NCBI GenBank assembly: GCA_942159475.1
Contig: OW804096.1
Span: 132,608,941-132,672,940 of the forward strand
DNA: 64,000 nucleotides
DNA from: Sthenelais limicola
Lineage: Eukaryota; Annelida; Polychaeta; Phyllodocida; Sigalionidae
Direction: 5' to 3'
Part shown: one piece after another, positions 32,560-45,238 of the stretch
Layout of the letters: every line of letters begins with the position of its first letter
Numbering within the stretch: position 1 is the stretch's first letter
Notes under the pieces: generated by a model
Told to the model about the DNA's origin: nothing
The model's database searches: none
Seen by the model: only the letters and a program-made list of their open reading frames with translations
Translations under genes and position numbers: made by a program

Positions 32560-33621
32560 GAATACCGACTCTTTACATACTAAAATGCCATAAAAACATA
32601 CATGTACAAAACTAAACCGTCTCTTCCTTAATTGAAGAAATGAATTTAAAGTGCGATATACAAAGACACGCTCTGTATCACTATGTTAATACATTCCTTT
32701 CTCAATTATTGACCAATATAATCGGAACCATGAAGAGTTTGCACTCCACCATTCATACACTCCCCTCATTTATTTGTACACTGTCCTTTCATCATATATA
32801 CGAAAATAATCATACATTTGTGTCAAATACATTTCAAAGAATCAAAATAATTTTTAACCCATACCCATGAAAGTGTCAACTTTGGAAATCAGGCACTGAA
32901 CTGTCCTGGCATACGAATAATACATAACACATTACTGTTAACATGTGTGATAATAAGGGGGAGAAAGGGTAGGACGGGCCAAGTGGATTATTAAATGGAA
33001 GCTTTTAATTCACGGGGATAAAAAATTCCTTGAGGGATAGAGAAAATGACTGATATGAGCACTAGTTGGGCTATGATTGTACAGCAGACAATCAATAATC
33101 TGACGTTCATTATCTACAACAGCATTATCATATCGTTATCGAGGATAGCTACAATTACTAGTTCTCAACGTTGGTTCTGCTGCCTACGAATAAAAAAGGA
33201 GTGAAAAGTCAAGATGGAGCGAAGAGATATATGTCATAATGTAACAAAGACATTGGTGGCACGCTCGCCATATGATGACTATGGGTTACCTCGAGAGTAG
33301 AACACATGAAGTGCCAGCTCATATCTTCTCTACCGCGCCTATCTGGGGTCATTAAGCCATGGATATATTCATGATCTAAAAGATTGGTACTGTGGGGCAA
33401 TTTTTGTTTCCAGCCAAATTTATTATATGTACACTTTGAAGACACATACATATAATGGGATATTTATAAATTGATAATATCTACGGAGGAGCAGGAGATT
33501 CTCCCCCCATCATTATATGCTAATTACATGGCTAAGCTGATCTGTGACGTGGTCTGGGTTTCATGACACGGTGACGTGGATGAGGTATAGTGGTAAGCGA
33601 TGACACCAGAATGGAGCGGAC

Positions 33622-36600
33622 TCAGTACTTGCCGGAGTGCTGCTTCACACTGCAAAGACAGAACAAAGAGAGGTTTAGTATTTCACCTGAACATGTACAA
33701 GTGTGTTTATACCATGTAGATCGTTGGGATCAGTCACTGAAAGACATACTCCGACCATATACACGGTTATTTCACTCACAAATGCTCTATTCAACTGCAA
33801 TTCTCCCAAGGATTTTCTATACAGTGAGTCTGTCTCAGACGTAATGTTTCTAAGAGCACCGGCAGAATGTTTCTATCATCGATAAGAGTACACAAAAACA
33901 TGGAATCAAGGATTTAATGGAAACGTTTCCTTTTGTTTTTAATCCATAGAACTATATAGGTCAAATTAATGAGTTAACATCAGATTCAATACGCCCAAAC
34001 GTAACGAACAAATCCTTGGTCTACCAGGTTATAGCAGTATAACTAAAGGAGATGTTCACCGTATACATGAATAACCAATCTATCTATCCGCCTTAAAAAA
34101 TCACATGCAAATCCAAAAATGTATTAGCTAAAAATAATCTTAATTGAAACATTCATTTGTCTCAACATCTCAAATTAAACTCAAATGCAGTGCACCAATC
34201 TTGAAAATGCTATGTATTAGAACAGTAATTAGAACCGATGGCCCGTTCTGGCGTTATTCGTAGATTCAGATTTGAAGATCTAGTTCATGTAAGTGGAACT
34301 ATGCCTCAGTAAAGATGTCGGAGAAACTTCATTCTATCCATCATGCAGAATAAGGCAGGCACAAGAAGGTAGGCGGTGGCCTGAAGGAGTTAGGTTGCCT
34401 TGGAAGTAGTAGTGGTAAGCAGTTAGTTAGGATTGTCACCATCACCCGGGGGGCAAACATGCGGTTATGGGCAAGCACCATTCAGGAAGATAGTGATTTA
34501 TTGTTATCAGTTATCACAACAACAAAATCACTAGTCTTCCAAATCATGCAAGCCAACCCCTAGCAATACCTAGATGTTAGTGTATTAACTCGCCACGGGG
34601 CGGTGGCGTCGTCTTGTCATGTTGTCTTAACCGTCACCAAGCGCAGAGGCGTCCATAGCAACCAACACCAAAGATACCTTAGCCGAGAATTAAGCACTAA
34701 GTTTATGGAGTAAGCATTCTCATAAGACTAACTTGATTACACCGAACTTACAAAAATGTCATGCAATGCTTTAGTGACTAATTTTTTAACATTTTAATCC
34801 CATTACAAGGTTATTCTCATCACACAGGCACACATTCCTTATTACCGCTCAGTTATTAGATTTAGTTCTTTATTCTACAGCAAACCGGTGATCAATATGT
34901 CTTTATTAAACACTCGGGAGTTCAGGATAACAGTTAGAACTAAATCATTGCACCAAGAACCATCACCATTGCAGTCGGGGGTATGTTTATAATGAATCAT
35001 TTTACAGGGAACGTAGGCGTCGAAATAAGCCTTTTGACAAACATCATTGCACATTAGTCTCATGACACAATTCGCGCGAGTCGCAAGGATCGATGTTCAG
35101 CATTGATCCATGTATGGGGTTCATCTTGTGACCGCAACAATAGGGCAGCTTGCTGCCACAATACTGAAACATCGACCCACACTCCTCCCTCCATTTGACC
35201 GATCAATGCCGCGGGACTCAGGTATAATTGACCACCCCCAACCCTCCAAACAAGGGAAAGAAGGCCACTGGGCAAACAACAAGCAAACAAACAAAACCTC
35301 CCCCGGTTCTATTTAGCATAGGGCAGGCAGTTGTTGATTGGGAGCGGTCCGGTTGCACACAAATGCGCATAGCAAGCCAACGGTCAGTAATGATGGCACA
35401 GGAAATCCATTGGTCGTCTAGGCAACAGTGTATACACGAGCTAGCTCGGTAGGGACGAGATGTCATGCAAAGGCAACTCATCGCTTCCTTGACAATTGAA
35501 TATTTGAAACAAATTTACATTCGCAGGTGAGAAGGGAACGTCGGTAATTGGCGCTGATTGGTAAGCTTACACAAATATTTCATGGTACTTAAACTAGAAC
35601 CGTAACAAGTGTGCACTATTTTAATTATCCTTACACGAAAGACCCTTAGATGATAATTATTTCTTAAAACATAACCTTTGACAATGTGGAATTCAAGCCT
35701 TAAAGCAAATGTGACTTAACATTAGTCTCTGCTTTATTGTTTATGTTCATCGGTAATACGCAGCTTCACACATAGACGGTAATTAGTACATTCGATGGCC
35801 CAATGCCGTGCCTTGAGTTATTTATGGAACAAACCATGTTAGGAGTCTACGGAACAAACTATGTTATTCCTTGAAACCGCGCTTCTTTGAGATGGATGTC
35901 ATATTCATTAGATTATCGAATGAAGTTACAAAGTTTCCCACCCAAGAATTTGGGAATAGTTAACTTGTAAATCCAATTCCCAAGAGAAACGCGGTCGGTT
36001 TCTAAGTTATTGCAAATTAAACAGGTCAAGCACTATGAGTAAATAAACATTCTTAATAAAAGAAATGGTAAAGCGTTTGCAGTATTATCATGCCAGCTAG
36101 ATAGCGAGAGCTCACCTCATCTGTAGCAGGTACTGAGCGTTCTGTATCTGTTCCTGTGCTCCTGTGATGGTGATGATTCGGTCATTGCTTCCAGCTACGG
36201 GCTCGTCAATTGTAATTCCCGCACCAGACTCCTGGCGTATTTGCCGGATGCGAGATCCTCCCTTACCAATAATGGCTCCAGCAAGCTATGAAAGGAAAAC
36301 AAATCATACATAGTTCGTATAGAAAACCAGGAGTCCAAAACCGAAAGGATAAAAATGTAGAGAAAGAATGCTAACCGCTTGGCTATTGATTACTTTAATG
36401 AGACTTGAAATATAACTGGTTCAATGTATTGAAAATCCAGGGTAACCTTGTCTACTTTCCTATATTATACATAGGCATTAGGTAATTGATTTTTTGTTCC
36501 TATAGAGAGCATCGGGACCAAGACTTACATCTTTTGGAATGCTGACTTGTGTAGTGCTGGAACCCTGATTCTGGTTACCGAACATCATACCTTGATTGCC

Positions 36601-39600
36601 CATCGTGCTCTGAAATAGAAATTGAAATAAGGATTAGTTAATCGTTGGGACTAACGTGAAAGAATTATGCGTCAACTGGTAGCTTATCATGAATTATACA
36701 TCGTTTCAGGAGGGAGAATTGTGAAATATCAAAGGTACGTACCATTGTGTCTTGTGTGAAGTTCTGGTTCATGGAGTTTCCCATGCCACCTCCTCCTCCC
36801 ATGTTACCGCTGCCACCTCCCATTCCTATATTACAAAGTAAAGTAGGGTTTAAGAAAGATCATAACAATATTCGTTCATATTTGGATTTCATTATTAACA
36901 TAGGTTTCATTTTAAAATATATCTTATTCGAATTTAAAAAATACAAAACCTTGCTCTGTATATACTTTATACTAGGCTGTTTAAATTATTGATGACACAC
37001 TTACCCATTCCACCCCCCATGTTTCCTCCGCGGTTATTTCCGTAACCGTTCATGCCGCCACTGAAGGAAAGAAAAATTGGAATTAATTAAGGACACAATA
37101 ATAGACAAATTTTCTACCAAACCTCATGTTCACCGAGAAATGTGAATACGCCTAAGGAATTTAAAGACTTGGTGAAAGAAAAAATAAAGAGTAAGTACGA
37201 GGGACATTACATTAGACACAAGAGAAAACGACACTCACCCTCCGAAGCCTCCTCCTCGGCCACCCATACTTCCACCGCGGCCACCGCCCATGCCACCTCT
37301 TCCTCCCATGCCACCAGAGCGCATACCGCCGCCCATTCCTCCTGACATACTGCTGCGGCCACCGCCCATGCCGCCTCCCATACCGCCGCCTCCCATGTTA
37401 TTTCCATCTCGGCCACCGCGGCCGCCTCTCATACCACCGTAGTTGTCACCCATACCACGACCCCTGAAAGAAATATACACATCAGTTAAAAGTTCAACAA
37501 CATTTTACCAAGTTTTTCCATGAATAATCTTTGTATGAATGCCAGTCCCGTCAAGTTTCCATAAGGACACATCATTTTCATAGTTCGACAATTTTCTCAT
37601 CATTAGACATTTTTTAAAAAACGATTTTATTTCTCTATACTGAGGCTTGATTAATAGTAGATGAAGCACCTCTGAACTGCTAGATTTAGAAAAAACGACC
37701 TACTGAGATTCATTTCCATACCTGCCACGGCTGCCTCCTCGGCCACCGCCGCCGCCGCCACCCCCACCGCTGCCACCACGAGAAGAGGAGCCGTCACCGG
37801 CACCACCTCTGCGGCTGCTTTCTGCACCAGAGAAACCTCCATATTCGTGTGAGTAGAACTCGTCATAGTTGTGAGGGTCGTAGGGACTGCTGAAACCCTT
37901 GGGTGGCGCCTGAAACAAGTAGTCAGCATTTACAACTCTGGCAAAGGTTCTTTATTAAATTAAGTTGGAGATTTTTATGTTATATACAACACTGAATGAA
38001 ACGATGCTGAACAATATCTGAATAAGCATCTGGAAATAAGTACTACAGATGACCTAAGGTAACTAGTGAATATGATGAGCCACTTACGGTCTGGAGAAGG
38101 TCGTATATTGTTGCAACACAGTTGATGACAACATGTGGTTTGCCTGTCAGTTGAACGACACGCTCTGTGGACTGGGGACAACACTGGGAGTACACACGAA
38201 TGTTGGCACCCGTTTCCTGCAAGGCGAAGGGACAAGAGACGTGTGTAATGTTTAAGTATTAATTAAATGCTGGAAAACAAACAGCAAGTAATTCCACAAG
38301 TTTTAGCTCTTTTGTGAGAAATGAAATGGCCCTAATAAATATACCTCTCTTAATTCCTTGATTTTGAAGCCAGCTCGTCCGATGATACATCCCGCCTGGC
38401 TTTGGTGAACTAACATTCGCAAATCAGCATCAAAGTCCAGATCCTTGTAACTTTGATACTGGAAACAGAACGGATGGAAAGATGAGTTTAATGCCGGTAA
38501 TGCACATACATAATATCATGGACGCTAGTAATAGACAAACAGGGATGAGGAGGCCATTTGGCGGGTGTTTTCCTCCGCTATGAAGGAACAAATGTAACAT
38601 TGCTGCATTCACACACAACATGGCTAGATTGCGTGACGTTCTCTAATTTACTCAGCCAAGCCCACATTGTTACTCTCAGTGATAAACATGAATAGGACTC
38701 CCGCAAGTCATTCACCTAGTTTCATAAGGTCACGGCGCTCTATCTATGCATATAATTTACCGGCCCTGTCTCGGTGATGACATTCCCTCTAAATTCCAAA
38801 TCTTATCAAATCAAAGCCTATGAGATTCAAGAGTGGGCGTGGCGTTACCAGCACCAAAACGCAAACCTAAACCTCAGAGCAGGGAGCGAGTGGAAGAGGA
38901 ATGCCGCCTGATTGATATAGCAAGCGTACATGACTTCCAGTTTTACCTGAATCTATTGATCCGCAGACACGCGGCGTTCATAGACATCATTATATATGAT
39001 GTCTTTAGTAAGATACCCCACAGCTCCTATTAGTTTCCGAATAAAGCTTCATCCAGATAGCATGAGTAAATGCGACTGACAAGTTTAGATCGGCCAGACA
39101 GTTTTTTTATTACAATCATTTGGTTATTTATTTAGAACAATTTGACCAACTCATCGGACATAATGACCGATCCCCGTTTATTAATTAACTGGTAGCGAGG
39201 AGGTGTAAAAAGGCCGGAGGAGTGGAAAGACACAAAATAGTCCCATTCATTTGGGCATTCGAAAATCAACTTATTTCAAGATTTTAAATATCAATCTATA
39301 ATTATTAAGCATAATAACTCGGAGGAAGTGAAATAAATCTCGAACACACCTCGGTTCCGGCGGTCCGCCCCGCCTGCCCCTCAGTGGGTTCTATCTATAA
39401 CGTTCAAACGGGAGAACAACGCGAGGATAAAAAAATGACAGAGGAAGCTATTGGAAAATCACCGCAATCAGGTTGCCAAGTCCCTAATTGATTTCATTTC
39501 CAGGTCGCGTATCAAATATCAGCATTTTTATAATCTATCTACTTTAAAGGTTAAGAGGTGTGTATCGAAATAGCATACTGTATTTAATTATAAATGTCCT

Positions 39601-42600
39601 AATATTAAGTGGACCTTTCTTCCACCTATGATATATGTGCTTAGATTATTGTATGGGTTGGAATAGTGTTCATGTATATATATATGAATGTCAAACGAAA
39701 GTCACAAATACATATTAAAAAAATACTTACGTCCTCTAGTGTTGGTATAACATCAAGCAGGATTTCACATACCGTACCCAAGTTGGCACTAACGGTTAAT
39801 ATACTGAAAAACAAAGCAATGACCCAAAGATCAGCATAATGTTCACGAGTACAATCCATTTCAACAACTAACCAATAAAATCATATTCATAAGCTAAAAT
39901 TTTCGGACTTAAAAAATGAAAAGGTCACAAAAAGAGTCAAAATATTTTACCTCATAGCTACAATAAGAGATAATATTGTTTAAATTTAGATACTAATTAG
40001 AACATGGACTTATGTTTTGAGGAATTTTGAATAGGTTCCAAGCATGCTGACAAAAAAATCTGTGAGTAATGTGTAATCAACTGAAAACCAAGTACCCTGA
40101 TACCACGAATCAAGTTCCTATCAGCATTCCGACTGGGATAGGTTTACGTCTAGTGAATTTGGATTGAACGTGTACTAGTAATAAAATAACGATAATTTTG
40201 CACACTTGGGTGAAACAATAACGAGAGCACCATTGTTCCATAGAGATGAGTTTATGCGTTACATAATACAGTCTATGTCACCATTTAACTGAGAACAATA
40301 CATTTAAGTCAGGTGTTGCTCTAATGGTTTCCTGGTAATCAGAAGGATTGATATCATTATATTGTCTTCCCGGTGATTAGGTCTGTTTAGTTTGGCCTCA
40401 TTGACAACAGTGACCGGGCGATATCCCCAAACCTCCCAATACCCCACAGGGTGCGAGACAAAGAACCCTCCAGGAGGTGGAATGATACCCTGTCCATTTG
40501 GTGGCATGATAGAGCATTGAATTTCGTGGAGGTGGTTTGGATATATATATATATAAATTTGAACAAAGTTCAACTGGAAAGATCTTGTGCGAATCAAGAA
40601 GTTAACACTTCCTGGTTATTTGTTTCTAAATCATAAAATAATGATAACCAAAATGAACTTGCAACAGAGAATATTGGCATATCCCAATCGGTAAGGAACA
40701 AATTAAATATGGCCAGAAAACTACAGATGTTTGGTGGTATTTTAGCTGATCGGTGTTCACTTGAGTGTGAAAAAATGGAGTGGACTATGGGTTAGGTTTG
40801 TCGAGCGACTACACCACACAGAGAAATACGGCTGGTGACATATCATTGGAAACCTAGACGCAAGGCTGTGATCAATACAGATTGACAATATTATAGACAG
40901 TGTGGAGGGCTAGAAGGGCCACGGCTGACCCCTCTACTTGTCATAAACCAAACTCAAAGCTACGATAAGTTCAACCATAATATGGGTTCAAGGAATGATC
41001 TATAGGCAGAAAGGCACTAGCCACCCCACCACTGTGGAGCTAAAAAATAATCAGGGTATACATAAGTATACGACTGAAGAGAATTCTCATATGTGTGTGA
41101 GGTTAATCAAATGATTACACCCAGGTAGAGGCACACGATAGGGGCTACAAAGTATCTTCAAATCAAGGCTTCTGTGCGCGGTCATAGAACCGTGCACTTC
41201 TTACAATGAAGAAGAGTGCTTTGTCAGGAAATAAGATGCATGTGTGGTTTTACGATGCATACTAGAACTACATTTCCGAGGTTTGGCGAAAGGCTTCGAA
41301 AAGGTGTTAATTTTGACTTTTTAAAATTACCTTTTTGAATATTCTATTAAAATTATTTGAGATTTCTGCAAATTCTTCCACCAACGAAAAATCCATCAGA
41401 AATCGTGTCCATTGGAATACAGGTGTTTTTATATTAAGATTTCCTTTAAAAAATTGGGGACATTTTTACTTCTAAGGTCTAACGATACAAGCATTGAGTG
41501 GCGAAGCACCTCGTGACTATCAACATATACTTCTGATATAATGATAATATGTAAAGAAGGAATATATATATAATATATATAACAAGATAATGTGGCATGT
41601 ATAGTATGAGTAGCAGTAGAAGTAGTAGTAGTAGAGCAGTAGTAGTAGTAGCTAGAACGTATGGACTGCATACCGTTCTGGGCCGTTGCTATCTGGGACC
41701 GTAACGCTTGCTTTGAACTGCCCCATGGACGGAGAATGAGGTCAGTCAGTGCATTGGCGGAGGTGGGATCCGAGGTCGGGGATTCGGGCATAGCCATACG
41801 CCATATGGATGGATTCAGCAACATTTTGTGGAGTTGAAGTAGTGTTTTGGAGGGACGTGGACCAACGGGCAGAAGTCAGTATCGGGCCGGGCCAGGGCAC
41901 GAGGTCAAAGATATATCAGAGATAATGACAACAGGTTATTATCAAAGTTCATAATTGTTTCAGCAGTGTATCAATATATTCAAGAATGATCAGGCGATGA
42001 TGTAATATATAATGGCAGGCACCATGTTGAAGCTCGTTAGGCTACGCCTTCAACAGTGCTCTCAAAATCTATATACAGGACACTTTTTTATCATTAAATA
42101 TTGTCTGTGCGTCTTCCACACGAACACAACAATTGGCGGTAGTAGCAGCAAATGGAAACTGGTGGTCAGCAGCATGGGAGAGAGAGAGATTATCATCGTT
42201 ATAATCAAATTAACTATCACACAAAATTTCCATAATTTCCAAGGTCATCATAATCAAATATGATATTAGGGTTAGGGTAACGGGTCAGACCCTGGAAATG
42301 GTAAGTAAAACTGAGTCTCGACTCCATGTCATGCGCTTGGTCCTTAGAGCCTCTCCAAGAACACAAGATGGAGATTTATAAGCTGACCAACACCACTCTA
42401 GAAGAGGCGCTCGGCCGCAGGGTGCAGCAGGGCTTCGTCATAAGAGCTGCCGGTAGTTGTAAATCACCATCTCTGTTCATTCGGCCTTGGGATTTAGCTA
42501 CACAACGGCCAGAGCCCTCAGCTGGGTGACCCAGCACTTAAGAAAGACTTGTCTTATGCTTGTTGAGGACGGGATATCGAGGAACACCTAAAGAGCAGGA

Positions 42601-45028
42601 CTGGAGACAGGCATTATACATATACATATATATTTAGATATATATGTATGGATTTATCATGGAAGACCGTGAGTGTGTGGGCCAAGCAAAGGACCCCTCC
42701 AAGGAATAGACCCTACATGGAAACGGAAAAAGGGTAGTTTATAAGCGTATCACTCCTGTTGATGGACAGGTTTCGGCTGGCAAGGGGAAGAAGAATGACT
42801 TGGCGTAAAACAAAACAAAAAGGCAAGGCATGAAAGCTGCTGCGAAGGCAGGAGACTATGGACGGAAATTAAACATACAGAAAAATAAAAGAATATAAAG
42901 TTATATTGAACTAAAGGTCTAGATCATATTTGATAAATTGATTTGGTAAATAAAGATGTGCAATTTATTCGGATGACTTATGATGCAATAAATGGATAAC
43001 TTCTGAATTGTATTTGTTTGTACACGGGCAACTAACTGGAAGACTACCTCGTTATTTTGTCATGCTTTGCAATTTATGATTTCGTTGTTATTCCCACTAT
43101 AACATAAAAGGAGCTGCAATCCGGGGTAGAATTAGAAAGCCAGGATATTTAAGGTCTTATAACGGGGGACTTATAATCTATCTAGTCGTAATATTTAGTC
43201 AACATGGTAGCAGCAAGGATGTATCAACAGTATCAAAATTCACTTAACTTTCCTGTAGTTAAAAAGTATGTCGGTTTAGTAGTTATTCCACCAATGCGAA
43301 TACTTGATCGCTTTTTGGTACATTTCAATAAGGTGTGTATATATAGTATATATATAGATAGGAAACAAAAGTGAAGGTTATGAAAGTATACTTGTCAGGC
43401 CAGGGGCATTGGCGGGCTTCGTGGATTCATGGAGTAGAGAGGCCCCACCTGTGGAGCTAAGTAAGACAAGATAGTTGGTGATTAACGACAAACTGTTTAT
43501 GTATAATACGAGGAGAGGAGGAGGCCCTTCAGACTCTCAGTACCTGGCGGACGGCTCATCGAGAGACCCAAGGTCTTGTTGTTGGGACTCCCTGGTTACC
43601 ATGGAAACATCTGTAGCTGGGGAGAGAGAGACAGGGACTCGAGGCAGACATCAAAATGCATGGTCTAGACAGATGCTGACTGACTTTTAAGTGACCATGT
43701 GCAGGCATTGATTCTTTTATCATCATCAATCCCAACCCTTTGCATGGCCGTGGGCCCAAAACAAGGTGTATCAAGTGGTTCGCATAGAACAAGGGGCACG
43801 ATGTGCAAATAATTGCTATTTAAATGGGTTTCAAATCATAAGGGATTTCGAGTCACATTACTATTTTATTTATAAGAAACAACTCTTACTCAATAATAGC
43901 ATTAAAACTGATTTCATAAACTGACTGCTGAGCATGCAAAGGGTTAGCCTAAATTTAGACTTTATGTGAACATTCGCACAAGGCTTAACATTAAATATAA
44001 GATTGCAGGACGACCGGTCACTGGACATTTGTTCTGGATTGACTGAAAGACCACATGATGGCATGATTTTAATAATTTGATTCTTTCGATGCGTTTTACT
44101 GTACCTCAGGGCTCGGGTCAGACTATTGGGACCAAAACCTATAATGACGGGCGGAACCAAATAATTTATTGCATTAAGATACATGGGAAGAATATAGGCA
44201 AAAGTAAAAAGTAATATACAGAAGAAAATGAGCTGTTGTTAAAAGATTTCCTATGCTTGGCAATTTTACGAGATATTTATAGATAAGTTTGCATACTTTT
44301 ATGAATACTCAAGCTGGGATAAGACCATCTTCTACCAGTGTCTCAATGCACCAGGATTGCCGTGCAAAATGGACTGGACTTTTTATTTTTTATTTTAATG
44401 TTGTTTCCATAATATTTCGTTACTGGATGGTCGGTTACTCATGGCCATAACTTCTTTCTCATGTGACTGACTTGGCTGTCGCATTTGGATAACATCATTA
44501 TATTACTTGGTTGCTTTTTTTGGACAAGGATATGTGTACATGAACGATACTCACGTCTGTTCGGAGTCTCTTTATGTTTGCTCCCCCCTTACCGATGATG
44601 GCACCGGCATTCTGTGAAGAGAATAACCCATGATAAAACAAATATAGGAATAATAGCAACATACATTGTTAATGCTCTTAATAGTAAAGAACCTAGACTG
44701 TGCCTGTGGCTAATCACTAGTGGCATAATTGGTATACGCAATCTGCGGGTTGTAAAGGGAAGGAAGAAGTAAAGAATGATACCACGCAGTGTTTGTATTC
44801 ACAACCGCACTATCAGAGATAATGAGAGGCACAAAATAAACATGAGGCTACCAGCATTCGAGCACTTGACACAAATATTTAGAACAAGTGATTGATTACC
44901 TTGCTTGCTAGTAAAACTCTCAACTCAACGTGGGAGCCCTCGCCCCTCCTCCTCTTGAGCATTTTAGCGAACTCGTCTGAGGCGCCATCACCACGTCCAT
45001 CTTGGTCTTCTTCATGTGCACGCTTCAT
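33622..45028 (-). CDS. HNRNPK: Heterogeneous nuclear ribonucleoprotein K orthologue
   Basis: Thirteen coding exons: 45028-44900 (exon begins at 45030), 44611-44555, 41717-41674, 39803-39731, 38458-38345, 38216-38088, 37909-37722, 37463-37239, 37060-37005, 36825-36743, 36609-36529, 36285-36116, 33649-33622. They give 458 residues (human 463). hnRNP K binds C-rich RNA and single-stranded DNA in transcription, splicing and translation control. Three KH domains: GKGG at residues 50-53 (KH1), GRAG at 128-131 (KH2; human GVKG) and GKGG at 400-403 (KH3), ending in SVKQHSGKY. The linker (about 200-360) is rich in Gly, Met and Arg with RGG steps, unlike the proline-rich SH3-binding linker of the human protein. 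The ATG follows an acceptor (ttatttccag|GT), so at least one noncoding exon lies upstream. The gene is convergent with NSUN6. Identity is firm. Confidence 0.95.
33650..36115 (-). other. hnRNP K last intron (2.5 kb)
   Basis: It separates the KH3 exon from the nine-codon last exon. GC-richer patches at 34590-34680 and 35060-35460 show no supportable exon. Reading through the donor gives AGG-TGA, an immediate stop. Confidence 0.6.
39804..41673 (-). other. hnRNP K intron between KH1 exons
   Basis: The 1.9-kb intron holds short AT microsatellites (about 40540, 41560) and an AGT-rich run near 41615-41655 next to the exon donor. No exon was seen. Confidence 0.5.
41718..44554 (-). other. hnRNP K intron (2.8 kb)
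   Basis: No exon was supported. An AT-rich hairpin (atacatatatat/atatatatgtat) lies near 42612-42640. Confidence 0.5.
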
Positions 45029-45145
45029 ACCTGGAAATAAATATAAACGAATTTAAGTGATGTGAAACAACTAAGTTATTCGCGGATTAAGACTATAGTG
45101 AACATTGTAAAACGCATGTAATTGTGGTCTGCAAGAAGTGCCGGT

Positions 45146-45238
45146 ACACTCTATACTCAACCTGTTGGCAGCAGCGCTGCATAGGGTAACCCATAGCGAA
45201 CTTTGATGTTTACTGCCAACAGGACGAGTATAGAGTGT
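45146..45238. mobile_element. Small foldback element, 26-bp arms
   Basis: Arms 45146-45171 (acactctatactcaacctgt...) and 45213-45238 match at 24 of 26 positions around a 41-base spacer. It lies in the first hnRNP K intron. No target-site duplication was seen. Confidence 0.8.

Noticed and set aside
33360..33440. GQFLFPAKF reading on the plus strand as the lost NSUN6 end
   Set aside because: The resemblance to GFFIAKF is superficial; a stop lies just upstream in that frame, no acceptor fits, and the position is beyond the NSUN6 poly(A) signals.
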